From JBCCJA01 sp039045975 (lineage in GTDB: Bacteria > Planctomycetota > Planctomycetia > Planctomycetales > Planctomycetaceae), in contig JBCCJA010000048.1 of NCBI GenBank assembly GCA_039045975.1, forward strand, positions 1 to 31,364: DNA of 31,364 nt, read 5' to 3'. A program made the position numbers and the translations under genes. Of the stretch, positions 16,414 through 24,035 are shown one piece after another (positions within the stretch are counted from its first letter, which is position 1; each line of letters opens with the position of its first letter). The notes under the pieces were generated by a model that saw only the letters and a program-made list of their open reading frames with translations, did not search any database and was not told where the DNA came from.

Positions 16414-17589
16414 TTAACAGCACCCACTGTCCCCACAGCCGTCGGTCGTCGCTTCGATCGTGGCGGCGTAGTCCTGGCCCTTCGTCTCGCGCGGGTGGCG
16501 GCGGGCGTTGACGCGGCAGTCGAAGACTTTCGCGTCGTCCGGGGCGACCTCTTCGAGCGGCTCGACCGGGAGGAACATGCCTTCGTAGGGGGGCCGCTGG
16601 AGCAGGTTGAAGGTCTTCTCGCAGACCGCCATGCGTTCGCCGCGGTAGTAGGTGTGGCCGTCGTCGTCCTTCACGTGGCTGAACGGGCCGCGATAGATGA
16701 GGGCCTGGTTGCGGTCGAGGCAGGGGCCCTGTTTGCCCTTGTGGGCGACGACCGTGACGGAGCGGAACTCGATGCCTTCGACGGTCTGCCAGGGCGCTGC
16801 GTCGCGTTTGGCGATCTCGACGCCGTGAAACCCGGCGGCGGCGAACTCGGCGAGGAACTCGTCCTCCCGCCACGCGCCGGAGATGCAGCCGCTCCAGAGT
16901 TCGGGGTCGTTCCGCATGTGGGCCGGGACGGTTTCGTCGGAGACGATGTCGCTGATCGCGGCCCGCCCGCCGCGTTTCAAGACGCGGAAGATCTCCGCGA
17001 ACAGCTGCCGTCGGTCCTCGGGCCGCACGAGGTTGAGGACGCAGTTCGAGACGACGACGTCGACCGTGTCGTCGGCGATCATCGGGCTCTCGCGGCGGAG
17101 CGTCTGCTCGATCCGTTGGGCGGCAAGGATCGCATCGGGGCTGTCGAGCGTGACGCCGCTCAACTTGTCCGCGAGCTGCTCCAGATCGAGTGCGAGGTCT
17201 TGGATGCGGCCGTAGCGGAACTCGACGTTCGCGTAGCCGAGCTCCTCGGCGATCGCGTCTTTGTGCTTACGGGCGAGGGCGTGCATCTCGCTGTTGCAGT
17301 CGACGCCGATGACCCGGCCGCGGGCCCCGACGACCTGCGAGGCGATGTAGCAGAGCTTCCCGCCGCCGGAGCCGAGGTCGAGGACGGTCTCACCCGGGTT
17401 CACGAACGACGACGGGTCGCCGCAGCCGTAGTCGCGGTCGATGATCTCCTGCGGGATCACCTTCAGGTACTTCGCGTTGTAGTCGACCGGGCAGCAGAGC
17501 GCCTCTTCGCGGGCGTTCGCGGCGGCGGCGTAGCGGTCCCGGACCGCGTCTTCCTCGTTCAAGATCGGCATCGGGTCGACGGTCGACAT
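16414..17589 (-). CDS. arsM: ArsM-like SAM methyltransferase
   Basis: 391 aa. A SAM-binding motif LDLGSGGGK lies at about 70-78, with the second acidic motif VIGVDCN at 93-99. Four cysteines sit at the places expected of arsenite methyltransferases: CC at 32-33, YGCG at 54-57 (C56), SNCVLNLV (C183) and WSGCISG (C235). In ArsM these coordinate As(III), so methylation of arsenite is a reasonable proposal. After the catalytic domain comes a ~140-residue C-terminal region ending in CGDSGCC, a Cys-rich tail that could also bind metal. The start at 17589 gives a normal N-terminus. It is divergent from the YkgJ-type gene, with a CRP-like site 79 bp upstream of the start codon. No arsR, arsB or arsC is nearby, so other metal or thiol substrates remain possible. 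Confidence 0.75.
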   Translation of the reverse strand: MSTVDPMPILNEEDAVRDRYAAAANAREEALCCPVDYNAKYLKVIPQEIIDRDYGCGDPSSFVNPGETVLDLGSGGGKLCYIASQVVGARGRVIGVDCNSEMHALARKHKDAIAEELGYANVEFRYGRIQDLALDLEQLADKLSGVTLDSPDAILAAQRIEQTLRRESPMIADDTVDVVVSNCVLNLVRPEDRRQLFAEIFRVLKRGGRAAISDIVSDETVPAHMRNDPELWSGCISGAWREDEFLAEFAAAGFHGVEIAKRDAAPWQTVEGIEFRSVTVVAHKGKQGPCLDRNQALIYRGPFSHVKDDDGHTYYRGERMAVCEKTFNLLQRPPYEGMFLPVEPLEEVAPDDAKVFDCRVNARRHPRETKGQDYAATIEATTDGCGDSGCC

Positions 17590-17667
17590 GGCGGCTGCTT
17601 CGGAGTGCTGATGACGGGGTGCGGAGTGTACGAAATCTGATCGTTACCGTGGTCGATCGCCTGGCAA

Positions 17668-17700
17668 TGTGACCCATGTCACAAACGCCGCGGGTGACAC
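17668..17700. promoter_or_regulatory. CRP/FNR-like operator in divergent intergenic region
   Basis: TGTGA-CCCATG-TCACA (17668-17683) is a perfect inverted repeat with the TGTGA-N6-TCACA layout known for CRP-family sites, flanked by A residues on both sides. A third half-site, GTGACAC, follows at 17694-17700 and forms another inverted pair with TGTCAC across 12 bases. It lies 79 bp from the ArsM-like start and 93 bp from the YkgJ-type start, a position able to control both. Confidence 0.6.
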
Positions 17701-17775
17701 AATGGCGCGATGGGCGGCGTCCGGACGGCTCGCGCCCATACTTCCCCTGACCGCGAACACCCGACGACGCACCCG

Positions 17776-19044
17776 ATGCCGCTGACGGTCCGCCTGCCGA
17801 CGCTGCAGAACTGGAGCTGCCACAACTGCGGCGGCTGCTGCCGGGAGCACGTCATCACCGTGACCGACGCCGAGAAGTCGCGGATCGAAAAGCTGAACTG
17901 GAAAGGGGCCGACGACCCGCCGCCGGGCGACGGTCCGCAACTGCTGCGGGAAGGCGGGTCTTGGCGCCTCGCGCACCGCGCCGACGGGGCGTGTGTGTTT
18001 TTGAACGAGAAGGGCCTCTGCCGCATCCACGCCCGCTTCGGCGAGAAGACCAAACCGCTCGCCTGTCGCGTCTATCCCTACGCGTTCCACCCCGACGGGT
18101 CGGGCCGGGTGACGGTGAGCCTGCGGTACAGCTGCCCGTCGGTCGTCGCGAACAAGGGGGCCTCGGCCGACGAACCGGCCGCGGGCCGGGAGATCCAGAC
18201 GCTCGCGAAGGAGGTCGTCCCGCGGGCGGCCGGCGGCAAGTTCACGGCGCCGGAGATCGTCCCCGGCGTGCGGCTGCCGTGGCACGACTTTGAGCGGCTG
18301 ATCGACGCCCTCGACGACACGCTCGCCGAGCCCGACGCCGGGCCGTTCGTGCGACTGATCCGGGCCGTGTTCTGGGTCTCGTTGCTAAAGGAGGCGCGGG
18401 TCGACTCGCTGGGCGGGCCCGAGCTGGACGACTTCCTGTCGATCATCAGCGGCGCGGCCGAGCGGGACGCGCCGGAGGACCTGTCGGAGTTCGACCCGCC
18501 CGGCGGGCTGGCGCGGCTGCACTTCCGGCTGAGGGTCGGCTACTACGCACGCCGGGACACGGCGGCGTCGGCCGACGCGGGCTGGCTCGACCGGGTCCGC
18601 CTGTTGAAGTCGGCCGTCGTCATCACGCGGGGCAAAGGGAAGTGGCCGCAGTTACGTCCGGAGCTGCCGCCGGTGCGGTTCCGATCGCTCGACGGCGACT
18701 TCGGCCCGCTCCCGCCGGGGGCGGACGACCTGCTGATCCGGTACTTGCGGACGAAGGTCCGTGGCGTGCATTTCTGTGGGCCGGCTTTCTACGACGTGCC
18801 GTTTGTTGAAGGGTTCCTGTCGCTGGCGCTCGTGGTGCCGGTGACGCTGACGTTCGCCCGCTGGCGGGCGGTGCTCGACGGCGGACGGCGACGGCTGACG
18901 CTGACCGACGTCCGCGAGGCGCTCGCGATCGCCGACCACCCGCACGGCTATTCGGCGGCATTGGGGACGCCGTTCGTGCGTCAGCAGATGCGGCAGCTGA
19001 TGGGGCTGAACGAGGTCGCCAGGCTGATCGCCTGGCGGGCGTGA
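17776..19044 (+). CDS. YkgJ-type cysteine-cluster protein
   Basis: 422 aa from ATG 17776, chosen because the N-terminus then begins with M-P-L-T-V-R-L-P before the cluster; the upstream ATG (17710) adds a low-complexity segment. NWSCHNCGGCCREH (Cys 15, 18, 21, 22) followed by CVFLNEKGLCRIH and KPLACRVYPY is the YkgJ/PF03692-type Cys signature, which binds zinc or an iron-sulfur cluster. The same family includes flagellin lysine methylases (FliB), but no flagellar gene is here. The ~280-residue C-terminal part is helical and not recognised. Reading order ends 7 bp before the convergent NTF2-like gene. The CRP-like site upstream suggests shared control with the ArsM-like gene. Confidence 0.8.
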   Translation: MPLTVRLPTLQNWSCHNCGGCCREHVITVTDAEKSRIEKLNWKGADDPPPGDGPQLLREGGSWRLAHRADGACVFLNEKGLCRIHARFGEKTKPLACRVYPYAFHPDGSGRVTVSLRYSCPSVVANKGASADEPAAGREIQTLAKEVVPRAAGGKFTAPEIVPGVRLPWHDFERLIDALDDTLAEPDAGPFVRLIRAVFWVSLLKEARVDSLGGPELDDFLSIISGAAERDAPEDLSEFDPPGGLARLHFRLRVGYYARRDTAASADAGWLDRVRLLKSAVVITRGKGKWPQLRPELPPVRFRSLDGDFGPLPPGADDLLIRYLRTKVRGVHFCGPAFYDVPFVEGFLSLALVVPVTLTFARWRAVLDGGRRRLTLTDVREALAIADHPHGYSAALGTPFVRQQMRQLMGLNEVARLIAWRA

Positions 19045-19051
19045 GACGGCT

Positions 19052-19432
19052 TCACCGCGGGCCGAGGTGCTCGACCAGCAACCGCCACTCGCCGCCGTCT
19101 TTCGTGAGGACGCACGTCCCGCGGCCCGCACCGCTCGCGGGTCGTCCGTCGACAGACCCGGCCCACGCGAACTCGAACAGATAAACGGCGAACGCTTCGG
19201 TGCGCGTGACCCAGTCGATGTTCGTGACCTCGTAGCGTTCGTTCTCGATCGCGCGGAAGTTTTTCTCGAAAGCGTCTCGGACGGCGTCGCGTCCTCTGTG
19301 CGTCGTGCCGTCGGAAAAAGTGACGCAGGCGTCGGGGTGGATGAGCGGTTCGACCGCGGCCCACCGCTGCGACGCGAGGGCGTTTTCGTAGCGGGTTACC
19401 AAGCCGTCGGGGCTTTGCAGGGCTTCGGACAT
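19052..19432 (-). CDS. NTF2/SnoaL-like protein
   Basis: 126 aa, the usual size for a single NTF2-like (cystatin-type cone) domain. The order is right: an N-terminal helix (LVTRYENALASQRWAAVEPLIHPDACVTFSDG), then HRGRDAVRDAFEKNF, then the beta-strands (YEVTNIDWVTRTEAFAVYLFEFAWAG, GTCVLTKDGGEWRLLVEHLG). Such proteins include SnoaL-like cyclases, isomerases and non-enzymatic pockets; no catalytic residue set is diagnostic. It is cytosolic and divergent from the DUF444 gene. Function is unknown. Confidence 0.8.
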   Translation of the reverse strand: MSEALQSPDGLVTRYENALASQRWAAVEPLIHPDACVTFSDGTTHRGRDAVRDAFEKNFRAIENERYEVTNIDWVTRTEAFAVYLFEFAWAGSVDGRPASGAGRGTCVLTKDGGEWRLLVEHLGPR

Positions 19433-19599
19433 GCGGAGATCAGTCGTGTTGGACCGTCGGGCGGCCTTCCAGGCCCCGCGATGCTCCGGAAAAGGGACCG
19501 CCGGTCACAAGCCGACGGCGGCATTTGGGCTCCCCACACGGGACGGGTTTGTGGGTACGATTCCGGACGGTTTCGACCCGAGTCCGCATACGGACGGCC

Positions 19600-20700
19600 A
19601 TGTCCCGCGCCATCGACCGTGACCAGCAGCGCTTCAAGAAGATCGTCCGCGGGAAGATCCGCGACGACCTGAAGCGTTATGTCTCCCACGGCGAACTGAT
19701 CGGGCGGAAGGGCCGCGAGACGGTCACGATCCCGGTCCCGAGTATCGACATCCCGCATTTCCGCCACGGCGACGCCGGCGGGGTCGGGCAGGGCGAGGGC
19801 GACGAGGGCACGCCGATCGGCCGGGGCGGGCAGCAGGGCGACGGGCCGGGGGCCGCCGGCAGCGACCCGGCCGGCCACGTCCGGGAGGTCGAGGTCGCGA
19901 TCGAAGAACTGGCCGACATGCTCGGCGAGGCCCTCGAACTGCCCCGCATCGAGCCGAAGGGCACGAACACCGTCGACTCCGAAAAAGACAAATACAACAG
20001 CATCCGCCGCACCGGCCCCGACGCCCTGCGGCACACCAAGCGGACCTATAAGCGGGCGTTGCGTCGGCAGATCGCCGCGGGCGAGTTCGACCCGCAGCGG
20101 CCGGTGATCGTCCCGATCCGCGAGGACGAGGAATACCGCTCCTGGAAGCCGGTCACGGAGCCGCAGGCGAACGCCGCGATCATTTACATGATGGACGTAT
20201 CGGGGTCGATGACCGACGAGCAGAAGGAGATCGTCCGGACGGAAGCGTTCTGGATCGACGCCTGGCTGCAGCGGCAGTACCGGGGCGTAGAACGCCGCTA
20301 TATCGTCCACGACGCCGCCGCGCACGAGGTCGACGAAGACACCTTTTATCGCACCCGCGAGTCGGGCGGGACGCGGATCAGCAGCGCGTACAAGGCCTGT
20401 CGGGCGATCATCGACCGCGACTTCCCCCCGGCCGACTGGAATATTTACGCGTTCCAATTCTCCGACGGCGACAACTGGGGCGAGGACAACGACGCCTGCC
20501 TCGAAGTCTTAAAAGACTCGATCCTGCCGCACTGCAATTTATTCTGCTACGGCCAGGTCGACAGCCCGTACGGGTCGGGCGACTTCATCCGCGAGCTGCG
20601 GCGGATCGGCCCCGACTTCGAGCAACTCGTCCTGTCCGAGATCGACGACCGCGACGCGATCATGGGGAGCATCAAGACGTTTTTGGGGACGGGGCGATGA
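19600..20700 (+). CDS. yeaH: DUF444 / YeaH-YhbH family VWA protein
   Basis: 366 aa from ATG 19600; the longer frame from 19525 overlaps the divergent promoter region and has no family likeness. The protein has the YeaH/YhbH order: IDRDQQRFKKIVRGKIRDDLKRYVS, a glycine-rich linker (roughly 58-92), then KGTNTVDSEKDKYNSIRRTGP, and a VWA domain with the metal-site DVSGS at 199-203. FYRTRESGGTRISSAYK and QFSDGDNWGED continue it. In many bacteria this gene stands with prkA (protein kinase) and spoVR (ycgB) in a stress-response operon. Here prkA is not in the window, two Uma2 genes come next, and spoVR follows. A GTCCG-CATA-CGGAC hairpin lies four bases before the start. The stop overlaps the next start (ATGA). 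Confidence 0.93.
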   Translation: MSRAIDRDQQRFKKIVRGKIRDDLKRYVSHGELIGRKGRETVTIPVPSIDIPHFRHGDAGGVGQGEGDEGTPIGRGGQQGDGPGAAGSDPAGHVREVEVAIEELADMLGEALELPRIEPKGTNTVDSEKDKYNSIRRTGPDALRHTKRTYKRALRRQIAAGEFDPQRPVIVPIREDEEYRSWKPVTEPQANAAIIYMMDVSGSMTDEQKEIVRTEAFWIDAWLQRQYRGVERRYIVHDAAAHEVDEDTFYRTRESGGTRISSAYKACRAIIDRDFPPADWNIYAFQFSDGDNWGEDNDACLEVLKDSILPHCNLFCYGQVDSPYGSGDFIRELRRIGPDFEQLVLSEIDDRDAIMGSIKTFLGTGR

Positions 20701-21275
20701 GTACGGCCGAAAGAATTTACACGGCGGGCGACATCTTGGAATTGGAGTCCCGCGGGGAGTCCTATGAACTGGTCGGCGGCCGCCTTCTGGAGACGGGAAT
20801 GAGCCAGGAGAGCAACTGGGTCGGCTTCCGTATCGCGCATTTGATCCAAGTCCTTCTGGACCGCGAACGACTCGGCTGGATTTTTACCGCCGACCATCCG
20901 TTCGATCTCTTCGGCGACGGCAGTTCGATCCGCAAACCCGACGTCGCTTTTCTGTCGAACGCACGTCTTCCCGAAGGGCCGGGAGACACCGGCATAACGA
21001 CGGCCGTCCCGGACCTGGCGGTCGAAGTCGTCTCCCCGAACGACCGCGTCTCCGACCTGAAGGTCAAACTCGAAGAATATTTCTCGGCAGGGATCTCCCT
21101 GGTATGGGTCGTCCATCCGGAGGTCAGGCAGATCCTTGTCCATATCGGCGGAAACCGCACGCCGGTCGTACTGACCGAAACAGACACCCTCACAGGCGGC
21201 GACGTCCTGCCAGGGTTCGCGGTCCCGGTCGCCGATATTTTCCCGCCCCGATCCGTAGGGGGAGACGCCGCATGA
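20697..21275 (+). CDS. Uma2 family endonuclease-like protein, copy 1
   Basis: 192 aa. The Uma2 (DUF820) fold belongs to the PD-(D/E)xK nuclease group. Key places are YELVGGRLLE near the N-terminus, RKPDVAFLS (the D of the active site) and DLAVEVVSPND (the E-x-x motif), followed by KLEEYFSAGISLVWVVHP. All expected acidic residues are present, so it may be active. The start overlaps the DUF444 stop by 4 bp and the stop overlaps the next gene by 4 bp. It lies in the yeaH-spoVR operon, an uncommon place for such a gene. No toxin-antitoxin partner is seen. Confidence 0.87.
   Translation: MSTAERIYTAGDILELESRGESYELVGGRLLETGMSQESNWVGFRIAHLIQVLLDRERLGWIFTADHPFDLFGDGSSIRKPDVAFLSNARLPEGPGDTGITTAVPDLAVEVVSPNDRVSDLKVKLEEYFSAGISLVWVVHPEVRQILVHIGGNRTPVVLTETDTLTGGDVLPGFAVPVADIFPPRSVGGDAA
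21171..21247 (+). repeat. 77-bp near-identical block, Uma2 copy 1
   Basis: Matches 21770-21846 at 72 of 77 positions counted by eye, with no gap. It encodes L-T-E-T-D-T-L-T-G-G-D-V and the following GFAVPVADIFPP. The conservation includes third codon positions, so it looks like a recent duplication or gene conversion rather than protein-level conservation alone. Confidence 0.7.
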
Positions 21276-21868
21276 ACGCCGCCGGACCGACGGCGTCCGT
21301 GGAGACGCCACCGAAACGCTGGAGCCCGGACGAGTTTTATGAACTGCCGGACGCGAAACGCTTCGAACTCGTCGACGGTCGCCTTAAGGAACGGCCGATG
21401 AGCGAGGAGAGCAGTTACATCGGCGGTGAGATTTTCACGTACCTCAAAATTTGGACCCGCCAGACCGGTCTCGGCTGGGCCTTCCCTTCCGACCAGTTCT
21501 ACCGAGCTTTTCGAGGAGGCGAAGACGTCCGTCTCGCCGACGCTTCTTTCATTTCGCGAGACAGGCTTCCCGACGGCCCGACCTCACGGGGCATGACGCC
21601 GTTCGCCCCGGACTTGGCGGTCGAAGTGATCGCGCCGGGAGACCGGGCCGGCGAGATCGAGCAGAAGATCGCAGACTATCGCGAAGCCGGCGTGCTCCTC
21701 GTCTGGGTAATTTACCCCGGCCGCCGCGTGATTCATGTCTTTCGGAACGGTTCGGAGTCGCCGAATGTTTTGACCGAAACCGACACCCTCACCGGCGGCG
21801 ACGTCCCGCCCGGGTTCGCGGTCCCGGTCGCCGATATTTTCCCGCCGAAGCCTTCCGCCGGGGACTGA
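21272..21868 (+). CDS. Uma2 family endonuclease-like protein, copy 2
   Basis: 198 aa from ATG 21272, overlapping copy 1 by ATGA; the longer frame starting at 21104 lies inside copy 1 and was rejected. It keeps the Uma2 layout (FELVDGRLKERPMSEESSYIGGEI, then DLAVEVIAPGDRAGEIEQKI) but the first metal-site segment reads RLADASFI rather than the K-P-D-V of copy 1, so the Asp is kept while the Pro is lost. It is a diverged tandem duplicate: the last 77 bases of the shared C-terminal block match copy 1 at 72 of 77 positions while the middle regions differ much more. The spoVR start lies 6 bp after its stop. Confidence 0.87.
   Translation: MNAAGPTASVETPPKRWSPDEFYELPDAKRFELVDGRLKERPMSEESSYIGGEIFTYLKIWTRQTGLGWAFPSDQFYRAFRGGEDVRLADASFISRDRLPDGPTSRGMTPFAPDLAVEVIAPGDRAGEIEQKIADYREAGVLLVWVIYPGRRVIHVFRNGSESPNVLTETDTLTGGDVPPGFAVPVADIFPPKPSAGD
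21770..21846 (+). repeat. 77-bp near-identical block, Uma2 copy 2
   Basis: Partner of 21171-21247. Differences are five single bases; the two blocks lie 599 bp apart, one in each Uma2 gene at the same place in the protein. Confidence 0.7.
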
Positions 21869-21874
21869 CCTCGC

Positions 21875-23359
21875 ATGCCGCTTTCGACCCAACGACCGCT
21901 GCCCGACGAGATCCGCCGGCTGCAAGACTCGATCGAGGCGAAGGCGGCCGAGTACGGGCTCGACTGCTTCGAGACCGTCTTCGAGATGGTCGACTATGAA
22001 GAGATGTCGATGCTCGCCGCCTACGGCGGCTTCCCGGTCCGCTATCCCCACTGGCGGTTCGGGGCCGAGTACGACGAGATGATGAAGTCGTACTCGTACG
22101 GCCTGTCGAAGATCTACGAGATGGTCATTAATACCGACCCCTGTTACGCCTATTTATTAGAAGCGAACGAACTCGCCGACCAAAAACTGGTCATCGCGCA
22201 CGTCTACGGGCACTGCGACTTCTTTAAGAACAACGCGTTCTTCGGCGGCACGAACCGGCGGATGCTCGACCAGATGGCGAACCACGCCGCACGGATCAAC
22301 CGCTACGTCGACAAGCACGGCTACGAAGAGGTCGAGACGTTCATCGACGCCTGCCTGTCGATCGAAGACCTGATCGACCCGCAGCGTCCGTTCGACGCGG
22401 CCGCCACGGAAGCGGGCGAACGCCCGCCCGCCGACGAAGTCGCTGTTACCAAGTTTTCGGCCAAGGGCTACATGGACGGGTTCATCAACCCGCCCGACGC
22501 CCTCGCGGCCGAGGAGGCCGAGAAGCGGTCCGACAAAGACCGCCGCGAGGCCTCCCGCTCGTTCCCGGCCTCGCCCGAACGGGACGTGCTGCTGTTTCTA
22601 TTAGAGCACGCGCCTCTGAAAGACTGGCAGCGGGATGTCTTAAGTATCGTCCGCGACGAGGCGTATTATTACGTGCCCCAGGGCCAGACGAAGATCATGA
22701 ACGAGGGCTGGGCCAGCTACTGGCACACCACGATCATGACGCAGTTCGCCGTCGACGGGTCCGAGGTCGTCACGTACGCCGACCATCACTCCGGGACGAT
22801 GGCGACCAGCCCGCAACGGCTGAACCCGTACAAGCTCGGCATCGAGCTGTTCCGCGAGATCGAAGAACGCTGGGACCGCGGCCGTCACGGGTCCGATTGG
22901 GAATCGTGCGACGACCGCGTCGCCCGCGAGGAGTGGGACACCGGCGAGCGGGGCCGCGGGCGGGAGAAAATCTTCGAGGTCCGCCGCGTCCACAACGACG
23001 TCACGTTCATCGACGAGTTCCTCACCGCCGAGTTCTGCGCGAAGCATAAAATGTTCAGCTTCGCCTACAACGACGCGACCGATCACTACGAGATCGCCAG
23101 CCGCGAGTTCGACGAGATCAAACAACAGCTGCTGACAAACCTCACGAACCACGCCCGGCCGGTGATCAAGGTCGTCGACGGCAACCACGCGAACCGTGGC
23201 GAGCTCTCCCTCCGGCACGAATACCGCGGCGTGCCGCTGCGGCAGGACTACGCTGAGGCCGTCCTCAAGAACCTCGCGACGATCTGGGGCCGCCCGGTCC
23301 ACGTCGAAACCGTCGTCGACGACGAACCGGAGGTCTTGAGCTGCGAAGACGTGACGTAA
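21875..23359 (+). CDS. spoVR: SpoVR family protein
   Basis: 494 aa, close to the family's usual ~500. Visible conserved segments are YGGFPVRYPHWRFGAEYDEM, VIAHVYGHCDFFKNNAFF, AYYYVPQGQTKIMNEGWASYWHT (His/Glu-rich, possibly metal-binding), VTYADHHSGTM and, near the end, KVVDGNHANRGELSLRHEY. SpoVR was named in Bacillus sporulation and its E. coli relative is YcgB; the molecular activity is not established. Planctomycetes do not sporulate, so here it belongs with the DUF444 gene in the stress module. It is the last of four closely packed genes; a prkA partner would be expected elsewhere. Confidence 0.95.
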   Translation: MPLSTQRPLPDEIRRLQDSIEAKAAEYGLDCFETVFEMVDYEEMSMLAAYGGFPVRYPHWRFGAEYDEMMKSYSYGLSKIYEMVINTDPCYAYLLEANELADQKLVIAHVYGHCDFFKNNAFFGGTNRRMLDQMANHAARINRYVDKHGYEEVETFIDACLSIEDLIDPQRPFDAAATEAGERPPADEVAVTKFSAKGYMDGFINPPDALAAEEAEKRSDKDRREASRSFPASPERDVLLFLLEHAPLKDWQRDVLSIVRDEAYYYVPQGQTKIMNEGWASYWHTTIMTQFAVDGSEVVTYADHHSGTMATSPQRLNPYKLGIELFREIEERWDRGRHGSDWESCDDRVAREEWDTGERGRGREKIFEVRRVHNDVTFIDEFLTAEFCAKHKMFSFAYNDATDHYEIASREFDEIKQQLLTNLTNHARPVIKVVDGNHANRGELSLRHEYRGVPLRQDYAEAVLKNLATIWGRPVHVETVVDDEPEVLSCEDVT

Positions 23360-23394
23360 GATTGCGGAGGTAACGTCCGAAGCGGGCCGACACG

Positions 23395-23892
23395 ATGCCG
23401 CTGAGCCATCTCGACGCCGAACTCGCCCGGCTCGCCGGGTTTTCCGGGCCGGGCACGCGGACCGCCAGCCACGTCGACCCGCGTGGTCTGACGGTCGAGG
23501 CCGAGTTCACCGCCGTCGACTCGATGTCGTCCGCCGTGCGGGAGGTCCGGGCCGACGCACCGGCGTTGTCGGGTTGCCCGTTCGCGACCGTCGAGCAGTG
23601 GGCGGCCGACCTGACGGTCCGCATCACTTATCTGCTCGAAGGCCTCGGCGTGATCGAGCTCGACCCGTCGGCCGGCGAAGTCCAGATCCGCTCGACGCCG
23701 CCCGACCGCCAGGGCACGCAGACGCAGTACTACGAGATCCTGCTCAACAGGAACCCGGCCGGGCAGTTCGTGCTCAAGCGGTACTGGACCGACAAGACGT
23801 CGACCGGCCGTGTCCCGGTCGATTTCCAGCTGACCCACGACCAGCTCAAGAAGCTGATTGCTGATCTCCTCGCGACCGCCCCGATTCCGTAA
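23395..23892 (+). CDS. Conserved-looking hypothetical protein
   Basis: 165 aa. I do not recognise it. There is no signal peptide or membrane segment. The sequence has an N-terminal helix, a beta-rich middle (LTVRITYLLEGLGVIELDPSAGEVQIRSTPP) and then QTQYYEILLNRNPAGQFVLKRYW and a C-terminal helix (LTHDQLKKLIADLLATAPIP). Composition and codon use match the surrounding genes, so it looks like a real and native coding sequence. It follows spoVR by 35 bp on the same strand and could be part of that transcript. Confidence 0.75.
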   Translation: MPLSHLDAELARLAGFSGPGTRTASHVDPRGLTVEAEFTAVDSMSSAVREVRADAPALSGCPFATVEQWAADLTVRITYLLEGLGVIELDPSAGEVQIRSTPPDRQGTQTQYYEILLNRNPAGQFVLKRYWTDKTSTGRVPVDFQLTHDQLKKLIADLLATAPIP

Positions 23893-24035
23893 GGGATTGT
23901 CGGTACCGTTCCCGGCCAAGTTCACGGGCCCGACCGTCGCCGTCGGCCCTGACCGGCGGATAGTCTCCCGCAGACGTGCACACCGCCCGCCGGGCCCGCG
24001 GTCCTGCGAAACGCTGACGGACACACGACGCCCCG

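Noticed and set aside
16396..17640. 414-aa open frame antisense to the ArsM-like gene
   Set aside because: It covers the ArsM-like gene on the opposite strand and shows only Val/Asp/Arg-rich shadow composition.
20697..21868. Uma2 pair as part of an insertion sequence or toxin-antitoxin pair
   Set aside because: No terminal inverted repeats, target duplications, transposase or small partner gene were seen; Uma2 genes are ordinary chromosomal genes.
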